Shown here: in pieces, positions 35,981 to 43,978 of the stretch
Layout of the letters: every line of letters begins with the position of its first letter
How positions within the stretch are numbered: position 1 is the stretch's first letter
From: an uncultured Prevotella sp.
Lineage (GTDB): Bacteria; Bacteroidota; Bacteroidia; Bacteroidales; Bacteroidaceae
NCBI GenBank assembly: GCA_934120735.1
Contig: CAKOVA010000004.1
Coordinates: 1 to 61,618, forward strand
Direction of reading: 5' to 3'
DNA: 61,618 nt
Program-made: the position numbers and the translations under genes
Notes under the pieces: generated by a model
Database searches by the model: none
Told to the model about the DNA's origin: nothing
Seen by the model: only the letters and a program-made list of their open reading frames with translations

Positions 35981-35988
35981 TATCTTTG
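35981..35988 (+). promoter_or_regulatory. -7 box (TATCTTTG) upstream of the methyltransferase
   Basis: Perfect TAnnTTTG box, 175 bp ahead of the ATG, so a long leader would result. Confidence 0.5.
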
Positions 35989-36163
35989 TCATGTATACTG
36001 TTAGATTAACAGTGTTCGTTTCAACTCTAAGGTGAAGTAATTTTCATGACATGGCAACACCTACTGCAACTTTTCTTTGCGGCACAGGTGTTTATAAAAG
36101 AGAAAACAAGAATTAAGATGTTGCAGTATCAAAGCTCTTTACCGGCTATTTGTAAACAACGGA

Positions 36164-37459
36164 ATGGTAGATAAGAAAAACAAGAAGAAAGCCATAAGCC
36201 TTTTTTGCTCTTCTGGCATAGGGGACTTGGGGCTTCAAGCAAACGGAGTAGATACGGTAGTTGCATGTGAATTGCTACCCGAGCGCATGCGACTTTTCAC
36301 ACACAACCATCCACAAGCAAAAGGTTTTTGTGGTGATATCTGGGATTTAAAAGACGATATCATAAAATACTATAAAGACAGATACTCAGACAATCCGTTC
36401 ATCGTCATAGCGACACCGCCCTGTCAAGGCATGTCATCCAATGGCATGGGTACCATCTTAAACAATTTGAAAAAAGGCATTCGTCCAAAGTTTGACCCAA
36501 GAAACAAGCTCATAGTGCCGGCTGTTGAAATAGTGAAAGCACTAAAACCCGACTGGGTTATTTTTGAGAATGTACCCAATATGACAAATACAGTTATCGA
36601 AGATGGAAAAGGTGTAATCAACATCATTGACTACATCAACAGAGAACTTGGTGACGAGTATGTGGGAAGTCCGCAAGTAATAGACGTCGCTGACTATGGT
36701 GTACCGCAGCATAGAAATCGTTTGATAACCATCTTCACACATACAGCGAAAGGCAAAGAAGAATATCGCAAGACACACCAATTGCTCCCTGCTCCTACGC
36801 ACTCTGAGAAAGAAACGATATTTACTCATCGGTGGCTTTCACTTAGAGATGCCATTTATAACTTACCTCCCATAAGTTCTCGCAAAGGAGAAAATGTAGA
36901 CCCCAACAACAAACTTCATAAAGTTCCGATATTAGATGATGTTAAATTGTCGTGGGTTCATAACACGCCAGAAGGTCAGAGTGCCATGAATAATCAATGT
37001 ATTAACCCCGATTGCATGTATCAAGGAAATAAATTACACGGAGCAAAACATAATTCAGAAGGTGTAAACCGCGCAAGCACAGACACTCCTCTGTACTGCG
37101 AGAAATGCGGAGCATTATTGCCAAGACCATACACTATAGACAAAAAGACAGGTGAGAAAAGAATCATGAAGGCTTTTGTCAGTGCATATAAGAGAATGTA
37201 TTGGGACGTACCTGCAAGCACACTAACACAAAACTTCCAGTACGCATGCTCTGACAACAAACTGCATCCTACTCAAGACAGGGTTTTATCATTGCACGAG
37301 GGCCTCATCATTCAAACCATAGCCCAATATCCCTACTCTTTCGAGATAGATGGAAAACTTGTACCAGACGGTTTGATCAGAGATACGATAGGTGAAAGCA
37401 TACCTCCTCTCCTCACTGACAAGATTGTCAAACATTTGATTGATATTTCAAATTCATAA
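36164..37459 (+). CDS. DNA (cytosine-5) methyltransferase of a type II restriction-modification system
   Basis: 431 residues. Motif I AISLFCSSGIGDLG, motif IV PPCQGMSS (catalytic Cys87), motif VI ENV (135-137) and motif VIII-type QHRNR (183-186 region) are all present. Methylates cytosine C5 in an unknown site. The target-recognition region carries two Cys pairs, C279-x4-C284 and C312-x2-C315, which would form a zinc ribbon, unusual for this enzyme class. Codon and base use are AT-richer than in neighbours, in keeping with transfer. The nuclease gene follows at 37734 and a Vsr gene faces it. Confidence 0.9.
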   Translation: MVDKKNKKKAISLFCSSGIGDLGLQANGVDTVVACELLPERMRLFTHNHPQAKGFCGDIWDLKDDIIKYYKDRYSDNPFIVIATPPCQGMSSNGMGTILNNLKKGIRPKFDPRNKLIVPAVEIVKALKPDWVIFENVPNMTNTVIEDGKGVINIIDYINRELGDEYVGSPQVIDVADYGVPQHRNRLITIFTHTAKGKEEYRKTHQLLPAPTHSEKETIFTHRWLSLRDAIYNLPPISSRKGENVDPNNKLHKVPILDDVKLSWVHNTPEGQSAMNNQCINPDCMYQGNKLHGAKHNSEGVNRASTDTPLYCEKCGALLPRPYTIDKKTGEKRIMKAFVSAYKRMYWDVPASTLTQNFQYACSDNKLHPTQDRVLSLHEGLIIQTIAQYPYSFEIDGKLVPDGLIRDTIGESIPPLLTDKIVKHLIDISNS

Positions 37460-37566
37460 CATTATGTAAGAAGAAAAACATTTTACACCATATCCTTGAA
37501 TCAACTGAGTATCAGAATTAGCACTTCAACGAAACTTCAGTTAGCCAACTCTTTGGATATTCACAC

Positions 37567-37710
37567 TCATACGAGGGCGTGGATAGTTCGATTGTTGTCT
37601 GAAGTGGGCAGTGCTAAGCCTTGATACACAGCGATTTCTTCTGCGTCCTCTTTTATAAAAAAGGGGGCTTTTTGTTTTTGACACGAACAATTCACAGCCT
37701 CTGTCATCAT
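37567..37710 (-). CDS. Candidate 47-residue ORF between methyltransferase and nuclease
   Basis: An ATG-started frame on the minus strand (two adjacent ATGs at 37710 and 37707) encodes MMTEAVNCSCQKQ... and ends ...RTIHALV. It has a Cys-rich start, an acidic middle (IKEDAEEIAVYQG) and no signal peptide. It overlaps a second open frame on the same strand. No similarity recognised. It may be real, a remnant, or chance; its place between M and R genes raises interest. Confidence 0.3.
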   Translation of the reverse strand: MMTEAVNCSCQKQKAPFFIKEDAEEIAVYQGLALPTSDNNRTIHALV

Positions 37711-37733
37711 AAACTATATAAGACATTGCCTGT

Positions 37734-38573
37734 ATGAATAGAGATTACATCCAAAATCAAAAACAAAATGTCACCTATCAAGACGTGACCGTTTTATCCT
37801 CGCAAAATATCGTGGATGCCATGAACTATGCAAACAACGCTCTCAAAGAACTAAGTGACACGACCATGCGTTTCGACATCAATATCTTCGAGACTCTTGG
37901 TATGAGAAATCTTAGTGGAATGGTTGGCGAGTATTTCGCGAGAAGCGTTGTGAAAATGTCTAATGGAAAACTTGAATCGAATTTGCATCAAGATGGGTAT
38001 CCTGATTTGCTATTGGTTGACACCCCTACTAAAAAAGCATTTTTCAACTCTCTTTACACTGAAATTAAAGGAAAGAGATGTCCAAAAGACAAAGAGCATT
38101 TTAGTCCGTTCAAATATGGGGGTATAGAAGTAAAAGCAACTTGCGGGAGCACTCCACCCGCATCAAAAGCCATCAAACCGCTTATTGGTGAACAAAGAGT
38201 TAGCCTTATCAATTCTTTCGACTGGAAAGCTCATCACAGGACAACAAATCATTTGTTAGCTGTTTTATGGGACTTCATTGACGGTTTGCCAACATATATT
38301 GCTGCGTTTTATCAGGATAACCTTTCAATAGAAGACTGGGGGAGAATCGTCCAACCAAGAGTAGGTGGTGGCAGGACGACAAGCGTTTCTATCATGAATG
38401 CACGAGGTGTGAAAAAAATGTGCGAGAACTGGATCGCGGTCCTAAATGACGATGCCTATATTAAACTATTAGCAAGGAAAAAATGGATAGGTTATAACCT
38501 GCTTACAGATCGAAAAGAACATAAAGATGCGATTTGCCTTGACAAGAGTGACACGCCGCAGGACAAACAATAA
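37734..38573 (+). CDS. Putative type II restriction endonuclease (PD-(D/E)XK fold)
   Basis: 279 residues, no family name recognised. A nuclease core is visible: GYPDLLLVD (Asp91), then either TEIKGK (E110-x-K112) or GGIEVKAT (E132-x-K134), fitting PD-(D/E)XK enzymes. Position directly after a cytosine methyltransferase and before Vsr makes a restriction enzyme by far the likeliest role. The segment PRVGGGRTTSVS in the C-terminal half may contact DNA. AT-rich like its partner. Confidence 0.72.
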   Translation: MNRDYIQNQKQNVTYQDVTVLSSQNIVDAMNYANNALKELSDTTMRFDINIFETLGMRNLSGMVGEYFARSVVKMSNGKLESNLHQDGYPDLLLVDTPTKKAFFNSLYTEIKGKRCPKDKEHFSPFKYGGIEVKATCGSTPPASKAIKPLIGEQRVSLINSFDWKAHHRTTNHLLAVLWDFIDGLPTYIAAFYQDNLSIEDWGRIVQPRVGGGRTTSVSIMNARGVKKMCENWIAVLNDDAYIKLLARKKWIGYNLLTDRKEHKDAICLDKSDTPQDKQ

Positions 38574-38583
38574 AGACAAACAG

Positions 38584-39114
38584 CTATGGTTTTTGCTCCT
38601 TCATCACACTTTCATATCCGTCCGGTCGGTCTTCCGCTGCCATCGAAGGCTCTTCTTCCGGCATTTGATAGTTTTTGATTCGGCGGTCTTGCAGAAAGAT
38701 TCTGTCGAGTGTGAACACCAAGGATTCCAGCGTGTTCGTTCTTCGCAATAGCTTCAACTCGCATTCCCAAATCACGATGCTGTGCCACCCCATTGCGGCC
38801 AGTTGACGACACACCTCACGGTCTCTTTCTTGATTTCTTCGTATTTTTTTTACCCAGAACTCCGTGTTGGATTTAGGTATTCTGTAATATCTGCACCCCT
38901 CGTGCCCATGCCAAAAGCAGCCATTGACGAAGATGCAAGTGCGGTATTTCCGCATCACGATGTCGGGCTTGCCCGGAAGGCGGGGATGATTCAACCGATA
39001 GCGGTATCCATGGCTCCACAACCATTTGCGCACAATCATCTCTGGCCTGGTGTTCTTACTGTGAACGGCGGCCATGTTCGCATGACGTTGTTGTGGGCTA
39101 AGTGTATCACTCAT
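38584..39114 (-). CDS. vsr: Very short patch repair endonuclease Vsr
   Basis: 176 residues. Nicks at T:G mismatches left by deamination of 5-methylcytosine, offsetting the mutagenic cost of the adjacent methyltransferase. Motifs: MAAVHSKNTRPEMIVRKWLW, GKPDIVMRKYRTCIFVNGCFWHGHEGC (catalytic Asp and metal/His cluster) and RRNQERD. The C-terminal ~30 residues are extra to the family. Converges on the nuclease gene with a 10-bp gap. Its promoter region holds tandem duplicated -7 boxes. Confidence 0.93.
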   Translation of the reverse strand: MSDTLSPQQRHANMAAVHSKNTRPEMIVRKWLWSHGYRYRLNHPRLPGKPDIVMRKYRTCIFVNGCFWHGHEGCRYYRIPKSNTEFWVKKIRRNQERDREVCRQLAAMGWHSIVIWECELKLLRRTNTLESLVFTLDRIFLQDRRIKNYQMPEEEPSMAAEDRPDGYESVMKEQKP

Positions 39115-39219
39115 GGGCTTTCGGCAATACGATATTGATCAAATTCTACTTTGAGTACTTCCACATGTTTAATATTTTCAAGAAGACCAAAGCAAGAATC
39201 TATTATTGATCAGGATATT

Positions 39220-39361
39220 TGCAAAGATAGTGCAAGCCGAAGACAAAGGAAGTTTACTTACTTTGTTGAGGCGAAGCCTATCTTATGCAAAGATAGTGCA
39301 AGCCGAAGACAAAGGAAACTTGTTTACTTTGTTGAGGCGAAGCCTATCTTATGCAAAGATA
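39220..39361 (-). repeat. 66-bp tandem repeat carrying vsr promoter boxes
   Basis: Two near-identical 66-bp units (39220-39285 and 39286-39351) plus a partial third (39352-39361). Each ends, in the minus direction, with TATCTTTGCA (boxes at 39222-39229, 39288-39295 and 39354-39361), the Bacteroidetes -7 sequence. Units also share CCTTTGTCTTCGGCTTGCAC upstream of the box. The effect is a stack of promoters facing vsr. Confidence 0.85.
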
Positions 39362-39559
39362 AACATAATTGGTCAAATAACGTCAAGCAACGTGTATGCG
39401 ATTTCAATTCAGGCAATCATTTTCTTGATGGGGCACTGATCTTACCTCAACTCGAAGGCAAAATATGCATGGAAAAACAGAAAAGGAGGGGCCAAATGCG
39501 GAAAATTTCTTAATTTTGCAAGATGAGTTGGCAAGGAACAACGAATGAAATGTTAAAGC

Positions 39560-39591
39560 TTTGGCGATTAAACGCTATTTCTGTAACTTTG
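39560..39591 (+). promoter_or_regulatory. Promoter for kdsA (TTTG-N20-TAACTTTG)
   Basis: TTTG at 39560-39563 and TAACTTTG at 39584-39591, spaced 20 bp, end 24 bp before the kdsA ATG. One of the cleanest promoters in the window. Confidence 0.75.
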
Positions 39592-39615
39592 TACACATAA
39601 CTTATACGACGGATT

Positions 39616-40371
39616 ATGCAACCCATCTTTATCGCAGGCCCCTGCGTCATCGAATCGGAAGAACTGTTGGACACTGTTGCCCAACGACTGGTTGATATCA
39701 ACCGAAAGCTCGGTACGGACATCATCTTCAAGGCTTCGTTTGACAAGGCCAACCGCACGTCTATCCATTCGTTCAGAGGTCCTGGTCTGGAAAAAGGCCT
39801 GCAAATGCTCGCCCACATCAAAGAAACGTACAAACTGAGGATTATCACGGACATTCATGAGAGCTGGCAGGCGGAAGCAGTGGGTGAGGTGTGCGACATT
39901 TTGCAGATACCCGCGTTCTTGTGCAGGCAGACTGATTTGCTGGTGGCGGCTGCTGCAACCGGCAAAATTGTGAACATCAAGAAGGCACAATTTCTCAGTG
40001 GTAAAGACATGAGGCACCCCGTAGAAAAAGCTATGGAGAGCGGTGCCAAGGAAATATGGCTCACCGAGCGCGGTAACTGCTTTGGGTACAACAATCTGGT
40101 GGTTGACTTCAGGAACATCCCCGACATGAGAGAGATTGTCAAAACGGTGATTATGGACTGCACACACTGCGTTCAAAGACCTGGTGCGGGTGAGGGAAAA
40201 ACCATCGGTGACCGACGATTTATCCCGGCCATGGCACACGCTGCGAAAGCTTTTGGGGCAACGGGATATTTCTTTGAGACCCATCCAACACCGGATGAAG
40301 GACGCAGTGACGCTGCCAACATGTTGGAATTGGACAAGCTGGAGCCTCTCATCGCATCACTACTACAATAG
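39616..40371 (+). CDS. kdsA: 3-deoxy-8-phosphooctulonate synthase (KDO-8-P synthase)
   Basis: 251 residues. Joins arabinose 5-phosphate and phosphoenolpyruvate to make KDO-8-phosphate for the LPS inner core. Motifs: IFKASFDKANRTSIHSFRGPG, ITDIHESWQAEAV, RQTDLLVAAAATG, and GYNNLVVDFR. The N-terminal AGPCVIE has Cys9 where metal-dependent members (for example Aquifex) have Cys and E. coli has Asn, so this should be the metal-dependent class. kdsD follows after 27 bp. Confidence 0.95.
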   Translation: MQPIFIAGPCVIESEELLDTVAQRLVDINRKLGTDIIFKASFDKANRTSIHSFRGPGLEKGLQMLAHIKETYKLRIITDIHESWQAEAVGEVCDILQIPAFLCRQTDLLVAAAATGKIVNIKKAQFLSGKDMRHPVEKAMESGAKEIWLTERGNCFGYNNLVVDFRNIPDMREIVKTVIMDCTHCVQRPGAGEGKTIGDRRFIPAMAHAAKAFGATGYFFETHPTPDEGRSDAANMLELDKLEPLIASLLQ

Positions 40372-40398
40372 ACGCACCGCATACATAATAACAGATTC

Positions 40399-41373
40399 AT
40401 GGAAGAAAATACGAAAGAATCGCTAAAACATGTAAGAGAATACGCCTCACAGTGCATCAAGGATGAAGCGCAGGCACTGCTGGAGTTGATTCCACAGCTG
40501 GATGAAAACTTCGAAAAGGCCGTTGACATGATGTTCAACTGCAGGGGGAAAATCATCGTCACCGGTGTTGGCAAGAGTGGCAACATCGGTGCCAAGATAG
40601 CTGCCACACTGTCTTCAACGGGTACACCAGCGTTCTATATCAATCCGCTGGACATCTACCATGGTGATTTGGGCGTGATGACACCCGACGATGTGGTGCT
40701 GGCCTTGAGCAACAGCGGACAGACTGATGAGTTGCTTCGCTTCCTACCCATGGTGCTGCACATGGGCGTACCGGTGGTATCTATCAGCGGAAATCCCAAA
40801 TCGCTGCTGGCCAAATACTCGACAGCGCACATCACATGCAGCGTAGAGAAAGAGGCCTGTCCGCTGAATCTGGCTCCAACGAGCAGCACGACGGCCGCAC
40901 TGGCCATGGGAGACGCGCTGGCCATTGCCCTGATGATGGTGAGAAACTTTAAGCCAAACGACTTCGCACAGTTTCATCCGGGTGGCGAACTGGGCAAGCG
41001 GTTGCTCACAACAGCCTCCGACGTGATGCGGTCAGACAACCTGCCCATCATCCCCAAAGAGATGCATCTGGGCGAAGCCATCATTCATGTGAGCAAAGGA
41101 AAACTGGGTTTGGGTGTCTCGTTGGAGAACGAGAAAGTGGTAGGACTGATTACCGATGGTGACATTAGGCGCGCGATGGAGAAGTGGCAAGCCCAATTCT
41201 TCGACAAGACGGTAAGCGACATCATGACAACGAGTCCAAAAACTGTTTCACCGAACACAAAAATCACAGAGATACAAACCATCATGCACAAGTACAAAAT
41301 ACATACGGTACTGGTTGTTGACAGCGACAACCATTTGTTAGGGGTCGTCGACCACTATTCGTGCATGATATAA
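40399..41373 (+). CDS. kdsD: Arabinose-5-phosphate isomerase
   Basis: 324 residues. Converts ribulose 5-phosphate to arabinose 5-phosphate, the substrate of KdsA next door. SIS domain (about 35-180) with VTGVGKSGNIGAKIAATLSSTGTPAFYINP and LSNSGQTDELL, followed by two CBS domains (about 205-324: VMRSDNLPII and IMTTSPKTVSPN). Full length. Forms an LPS operon with kdsA. Confidence 0.94.
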   Translation: MEENTKESLKHVREYASQCIKDEAQALLELIPQLDENFEKAVDMMFNCRGKIIVTGVGKSGNIGAKIAATLSSTGTPAFYINPLDIYHGDLGVMTPDDVVLALSNSGQTDELLRFLPMVLHMGVPVVSISGNPKSLLAKYSTAHITCSVEKEACPLNLAPTSSTTAALAMGDALAIALMMVRNFKPNDFAQFHPGGELGKRLLTTASDVMRSDNLPIIPKEMHLGEAIIHVSKGKLGLGVSLENEKVVGLITDGDIRRAMEKWQAQFFDKTVSDIMTTSPKTVSPNTKITEIQTIMHKYKIHTVLVVDSDNHLLGVVDHYSCMI

Positions 41374-41393
41374 GAACCCCCGTTGACTGAAAT

Positions 41394-42653
41394 TTGAGAG
41401 TCCTATTATTTATTTTATGTTTCATCGCCTGCACGTCAGTTGATGCGCAGAGCTCAGACTCACTCATCGTTGAAACCTTGCGAGAGAAGGGTGTGAGGTT
41501 CTCACATGACAACAGTGTGACGCTGTTGATGGACGGACAAGAGAAGTTTGATGACCTGTTTTTGGCCATCAAGCAAGCCAAGAGTAGCGTGCATTTGGAG
41601 TACTTCAACTTTAGAAACGACTCCATTGCGCGACTGTTATTCGATATCTTGGAAGAGAAAGCGGCTGAGGGTGTGGAGGTAAGAGCATTGTTTGATGCTT
41701 TTGGTAATTGGTCGAACAACCGTCCACTGAAGAAACATCACCTGGACTCGATACGCGCCAAAGGTGTTGAGATTTACAAATTTGACCCCATCACCTTTCC
41801 TTGGATCAATCATGTGCTGAGCCGCGACCATCGCAAGATTGTCGTCATTGATGGCGAGGTGGCCTACACGGGTGGCATGAACGTGGCCGACTACTACATT
41901 AAGGGCACCCGTCAGGTGGGAAAATGGAACGACATGCACTGTAGAATTGAGGGTTTAGCGGTGAACGATCTGCAACGTATCTTCTTGAAAATGTGGAATA
42001 AAACGGCCAAGCAGAACGTGCATGGTGCAAAATATTATAGAGGTCACCGCAACAGGGGGCATATCAAAGGGCTCAAGTCGGACACCTGCAGTACGTCAGG
42101 CGATAAGATGGTAGGCATCGTGAACCGTGAACCGCGCATCAGTAACGAGATGATTAGGGCGTTCTATGTGGGAGCTATCGATGCAGCTCGAGACAGTTTG
42201 AAAATCATCAATCCTTACTTTACACTGAATCGGGGTATCAAGAAAGCCCTGAGGAAGGCCATCAAGCGAGGTGTGAAAGTAGAGATTATGCTGTCGACCA
42301 GCAGCGACATTCCCTTAACACCCGACTGTGGGTTCTACAATGCGCACAAACTGATGAAGCAAGGGGCGAACGTGTGGATGTTTACGGATGGTTTCCACCA
42401 TACCAAGGTGATAATGGTAGACGGCAAATTCTGCACGGTGGGGAGTGCCAACCTCAATGCCAGAAGTCTGAATTTCGACTATGAAGAAAACGCTGTGATT
42501 GTTGATCGCTGCACTACTCGCCAGCTGGACAAACTGTTTGATGATGACAAGAAAGATAGTTTTCTGCTCACTCCCAAGAGCTGGGATGAGTTTAGAACGC
42601 CTTGGCAGAAGCTGCGTGGATGGTTTGCTCACTTGTTAGCGCCCGTGTTATAA
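41394..42653 (+). CDS. Phospholipase D family protein (cardiolipin synthase-like)
   Basis: 419 residues from a TTG at 41394 (read MRVLLFILCFIACTSVDAQ, a signal peptide). Two HKD motifs: HRKIVVIDGEVAYTGGMNVADYY and HTKVIMVDGKFCTVGSANLNARS, each with catalytic His and Lys. Resembles cardiolipin synthase but has a cleavable signal peptide rather than two N-terminal transmembrane helices, so it probably acts in the periplasm on phospholipids. 20 bp after kdsD. Confidence 0.87.
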   Translation: MRVLLFILCFIACTSVDAQSSDSLIVETLREKGVRFSHDNSVTLLMDGQEKFDDLFLAIKQAKSSVHLEYFNFRNDSIARLLFDILEEKAAEGVEVRALFDAFGNWSNNRPLKKHHLDSIRAKGVEIYKFDPITFPWINHVLSRDHRKIVVIDGEVAYTGGMNVADYYIKGTRQVGKWNDMHCRIEGLAVNDLQRIFLKMWNKTAKQNVHGAKYYRGHRNRGHIKGLKSDTCSTSGDKMVGIVNREPRISNEMIRAFYVGAIDAARDSLKIINPYFTLNRGIKKALRKAIKRGVKVEIMLSTSSDIPLTPDCGFYNAHKLMKQGANVWMFTDGFHHTKVIMVDGKFCTVGSANLNARSLNFDYEENAVIVDRCTTRQLDKLFDDDKKDSFLLTPKSWDEFRTPWQKLRGWFAHLLAPVL

Positions 42654-42741
42654 GCATTAAAAGCGGCCTAAAAAGTGCCATTGACCTAAAAAATAACCAG
42701 CGCCAAGAGGATTCTTGACGCAATATTGGTGGGTTACACCT

Positions 42742-43353
42742 TTATATTTTATTGATATCTACGTACCCATGCATCACGGCATAGATGGTGAGAGCCGATA
42801 CACTCTTTACCCCCAGCTTGTCCATGATGTTCTTACGATGCGTGATAACCGTTGTCATGCCAATGTTCAATTGGTCAGCTATCTCCTTATTAATATATCC
42901 CTGAACAATGAGTGACAACACTTCAATTTCACGATCAGACAGAATTTTGGTCTTCAATGTCTTCAGTGTAGATGGGAAACGCTGTCCCCCGCCATGTGCA
43001 TTTTGTTCCAACATCAACAACGAACGCACCAACTGGTCTTCCGGAACGTTAACACACAGACTATGAAATCCAGAAAGTTGGGTAGATGGGTCAGTGGAAG
43101 CGGCTAAAACAATCGTCTTTTTTTGTCGGTCAAGGAAGAACTGACGGTGTTCCAACACAATGCTCATCGACACGAAGTAATGGAAAAAAGAGTCCACGGC
43201 ACATTCGGTCAGCTCTTCAAACGAGCCGAATGTGGTTACATCCATGACCGGCATCACATTCTGCAAGATTTGCTTCAATCCCAACACAGCCAGCGTATTG
43301 GAATCAATGATGGCCAGTTGAGGACGCCCATTGATTATCTTTCCTTCCGTCAT
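42742..43353 (-). CDS. LuxR-type transcriptional regulator with degenerate receiver domain
   Basis: 203 residues. The C-terminal LuxR/GerE helix-turn-helix is clear: LSDREIEVLSLIVQGYINKEIADQLNIGMTTVITHRKNIMDKL. The N-terminal ~120 residues start like a receiver domain (LAIIDSNTLAVLGLKQIL), but the strand where a phospho-acceptor Asp should sit reads YFVSMSIVLEHRQFF, with no Asp. It is probably controlled by something other than phosphorylation. No kinase adjacent. The start codon lies 9 bp after a -7 box. Confidence 0.85.
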   Translation of the reverse strand: MTEGKIINGRPQLAIIDSNTLAVLGLKQILQNVMPVMDVTTFGSFEELTECAVDSFFHYFVSMSIVLEHRQFFLDRQKKTIVLAASTDPSTQLSGFHSLCVNVPEDQLVRSLLMLEQNAHGGGQRFPSTLKTLKTKILSDREIEVLSLIVQGYINKEIADQLNIGMTTVITHRKNIMDKLGVKSVSALTIYAVMHGYVDINKI

Positions 43354-43361
43354 AACAGCCG

Positions 43362-43369
43362 CAAAGTTA
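43362..43369 (-). promoter_or_regulatory. -7 box (TAACTTTG, minus strand) for the LuxR-type gene
   Basis: CAAAGTTA on + reads TAACTTTG on minus, only 8 bp before the start codon at 43353; the transcript would be nearly leaderless. Confidence 0.4.
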
Positions 43370-43492
43370 AATATTTTTCCTCATAATCAAAAGAATATGG
43401 ATAGCAAACATTCGTATCTATCAGCAACGTGCCCTATTCATACGACAAAAATGTTGCCTTGATACATGACTGTTCATGCTGAGAACATATTC

Positions 43493-43825
43493 TCAATGAT
43501 GTTCTGGAACGATGGCAAAATAACGGACATCCGACGAAGTAAGGTTTTCCATGTAATGATGGTGTCCCATTGGACAATAATGCACTTGTCCGGCTTGCAC
43601 TTGTTTTGCCTCTCCGTCATCATGACACGTCAACGTTCCTTCTAAGACATAGACCACCTCACAATTATCAACGTGGGTATGAAGTCCGGTCGAAGCACCT
43701 GGCTTGAGTGTACTCAACATGATTTTGCACTTATCATCCGCAAAGTTGCGCGTAACAAGTGTGCCTTTACCTCCCTTGAAACCTTCTATGGTTTGTTCGT
43801 CTAAATCATTGAAATCTATAACCAT
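43493..43825 (-). CDS. Cupin domain protein
   Basis: 110 residues from the ATG at 43825 (MVIDFNDLDEQTIEGF). Cupin motif 1 is GLHTHVDNCEVVYVLEG (His/His/Glu) and motif 2 HYCPMGHHHYMEN (His-rich), so a metal is probably bound. Small single-domain cupins serve as isomerases, dioxygenases or sensors; no specific role can be assigned. Monocistronic, with its own -7 box. Confidence 0.85.
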   Translation of the reverse strand: MVIDFNDLDEQTIEGFKGGKGTLVTRNFADDKCKIMLSTLKPGASTGLHTHVDNCEVVYVLEGTLTCHDDGEAKQVQAGQVHYCPMGHHHYMENLTSSDVRYFAIVPEHH

Positions 43826-43853
43826 AATGTTCTTGTATGTTTTAGTTGTACGG

Positions 43854-43861
43854 CAAAGATA
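43854..43861 (-). promoter_or_regulatory. -7 box (TATCTTTG, minus strand) for the cupin gene
   Basis: CAAAGATA on + is TATCTTTG on minus, 28 bp before the cupin start codon. Confidence 0.6.
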
Positions 43862-43917
43862 ATTAAATAATGACACACCACAAAGAGATGAGGTCATTTA
43901 ATCTTCTGCTGGATTTC

Positions 43918-43952
43918 AAATCAAAAGAGGGCATGCTGCGAAGCACACCCTC
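43918..43952 (-). terminator. Intrinsic terminator of the BACON lipoprotein / TonB receptor operon
   Basis: Read on minus: GAGGGTGTGCT-TCGC-AGCATGCCCTC, an 11-bp stem (43927-43952) with two G:U pairs, then TTTTGATTT. It lies 27 bp after the stop of the BACON lipoprotein gene. Confidence 0.8.
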
Positions 43953-43978
43953 TCATGATAAATCTTATTCAGGAATCG

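Larger units (their letters stand above)
35732..36163. other. Gene-free stretch before the restriction island
   Basis: Contains 22-bp array L4 (35785-35872) and a -7 box (35981-35988). Base composition turns AT-rich toward the methyltransferase. No gene seen. Confidence 0.65.
39115..39615. other. Intergenic stretch between vsr and kdsA
   Basis: Carries the 66-bp tandem repeat with minus-strand -7 boxes for vsr (39220-39361), a TAATTTTG box at 39511-39518 and the kdsA promoter (39560-39591). A + strand frame at 39151-39513 crosses the repeat but is not credible as a gene. Confidence 0.7.

Noticed and set aside
37541..37726. 61-residue Arg-rich minus-strand frame
   Set aside because: Overlaps the 47-codon frame on the same strand, and the composition (many Arg/Ser) looks like an out-of-frame reading; kept only the alternative as low confidence.
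39151..39513. 120-residue + strand frame with 22-residue repeats
   Set aside because: The repeats come from the 66-bp duplicated vsr promoter unit, whose length is divisible by three. The peptide has no family resemblance and a poor upstream context.
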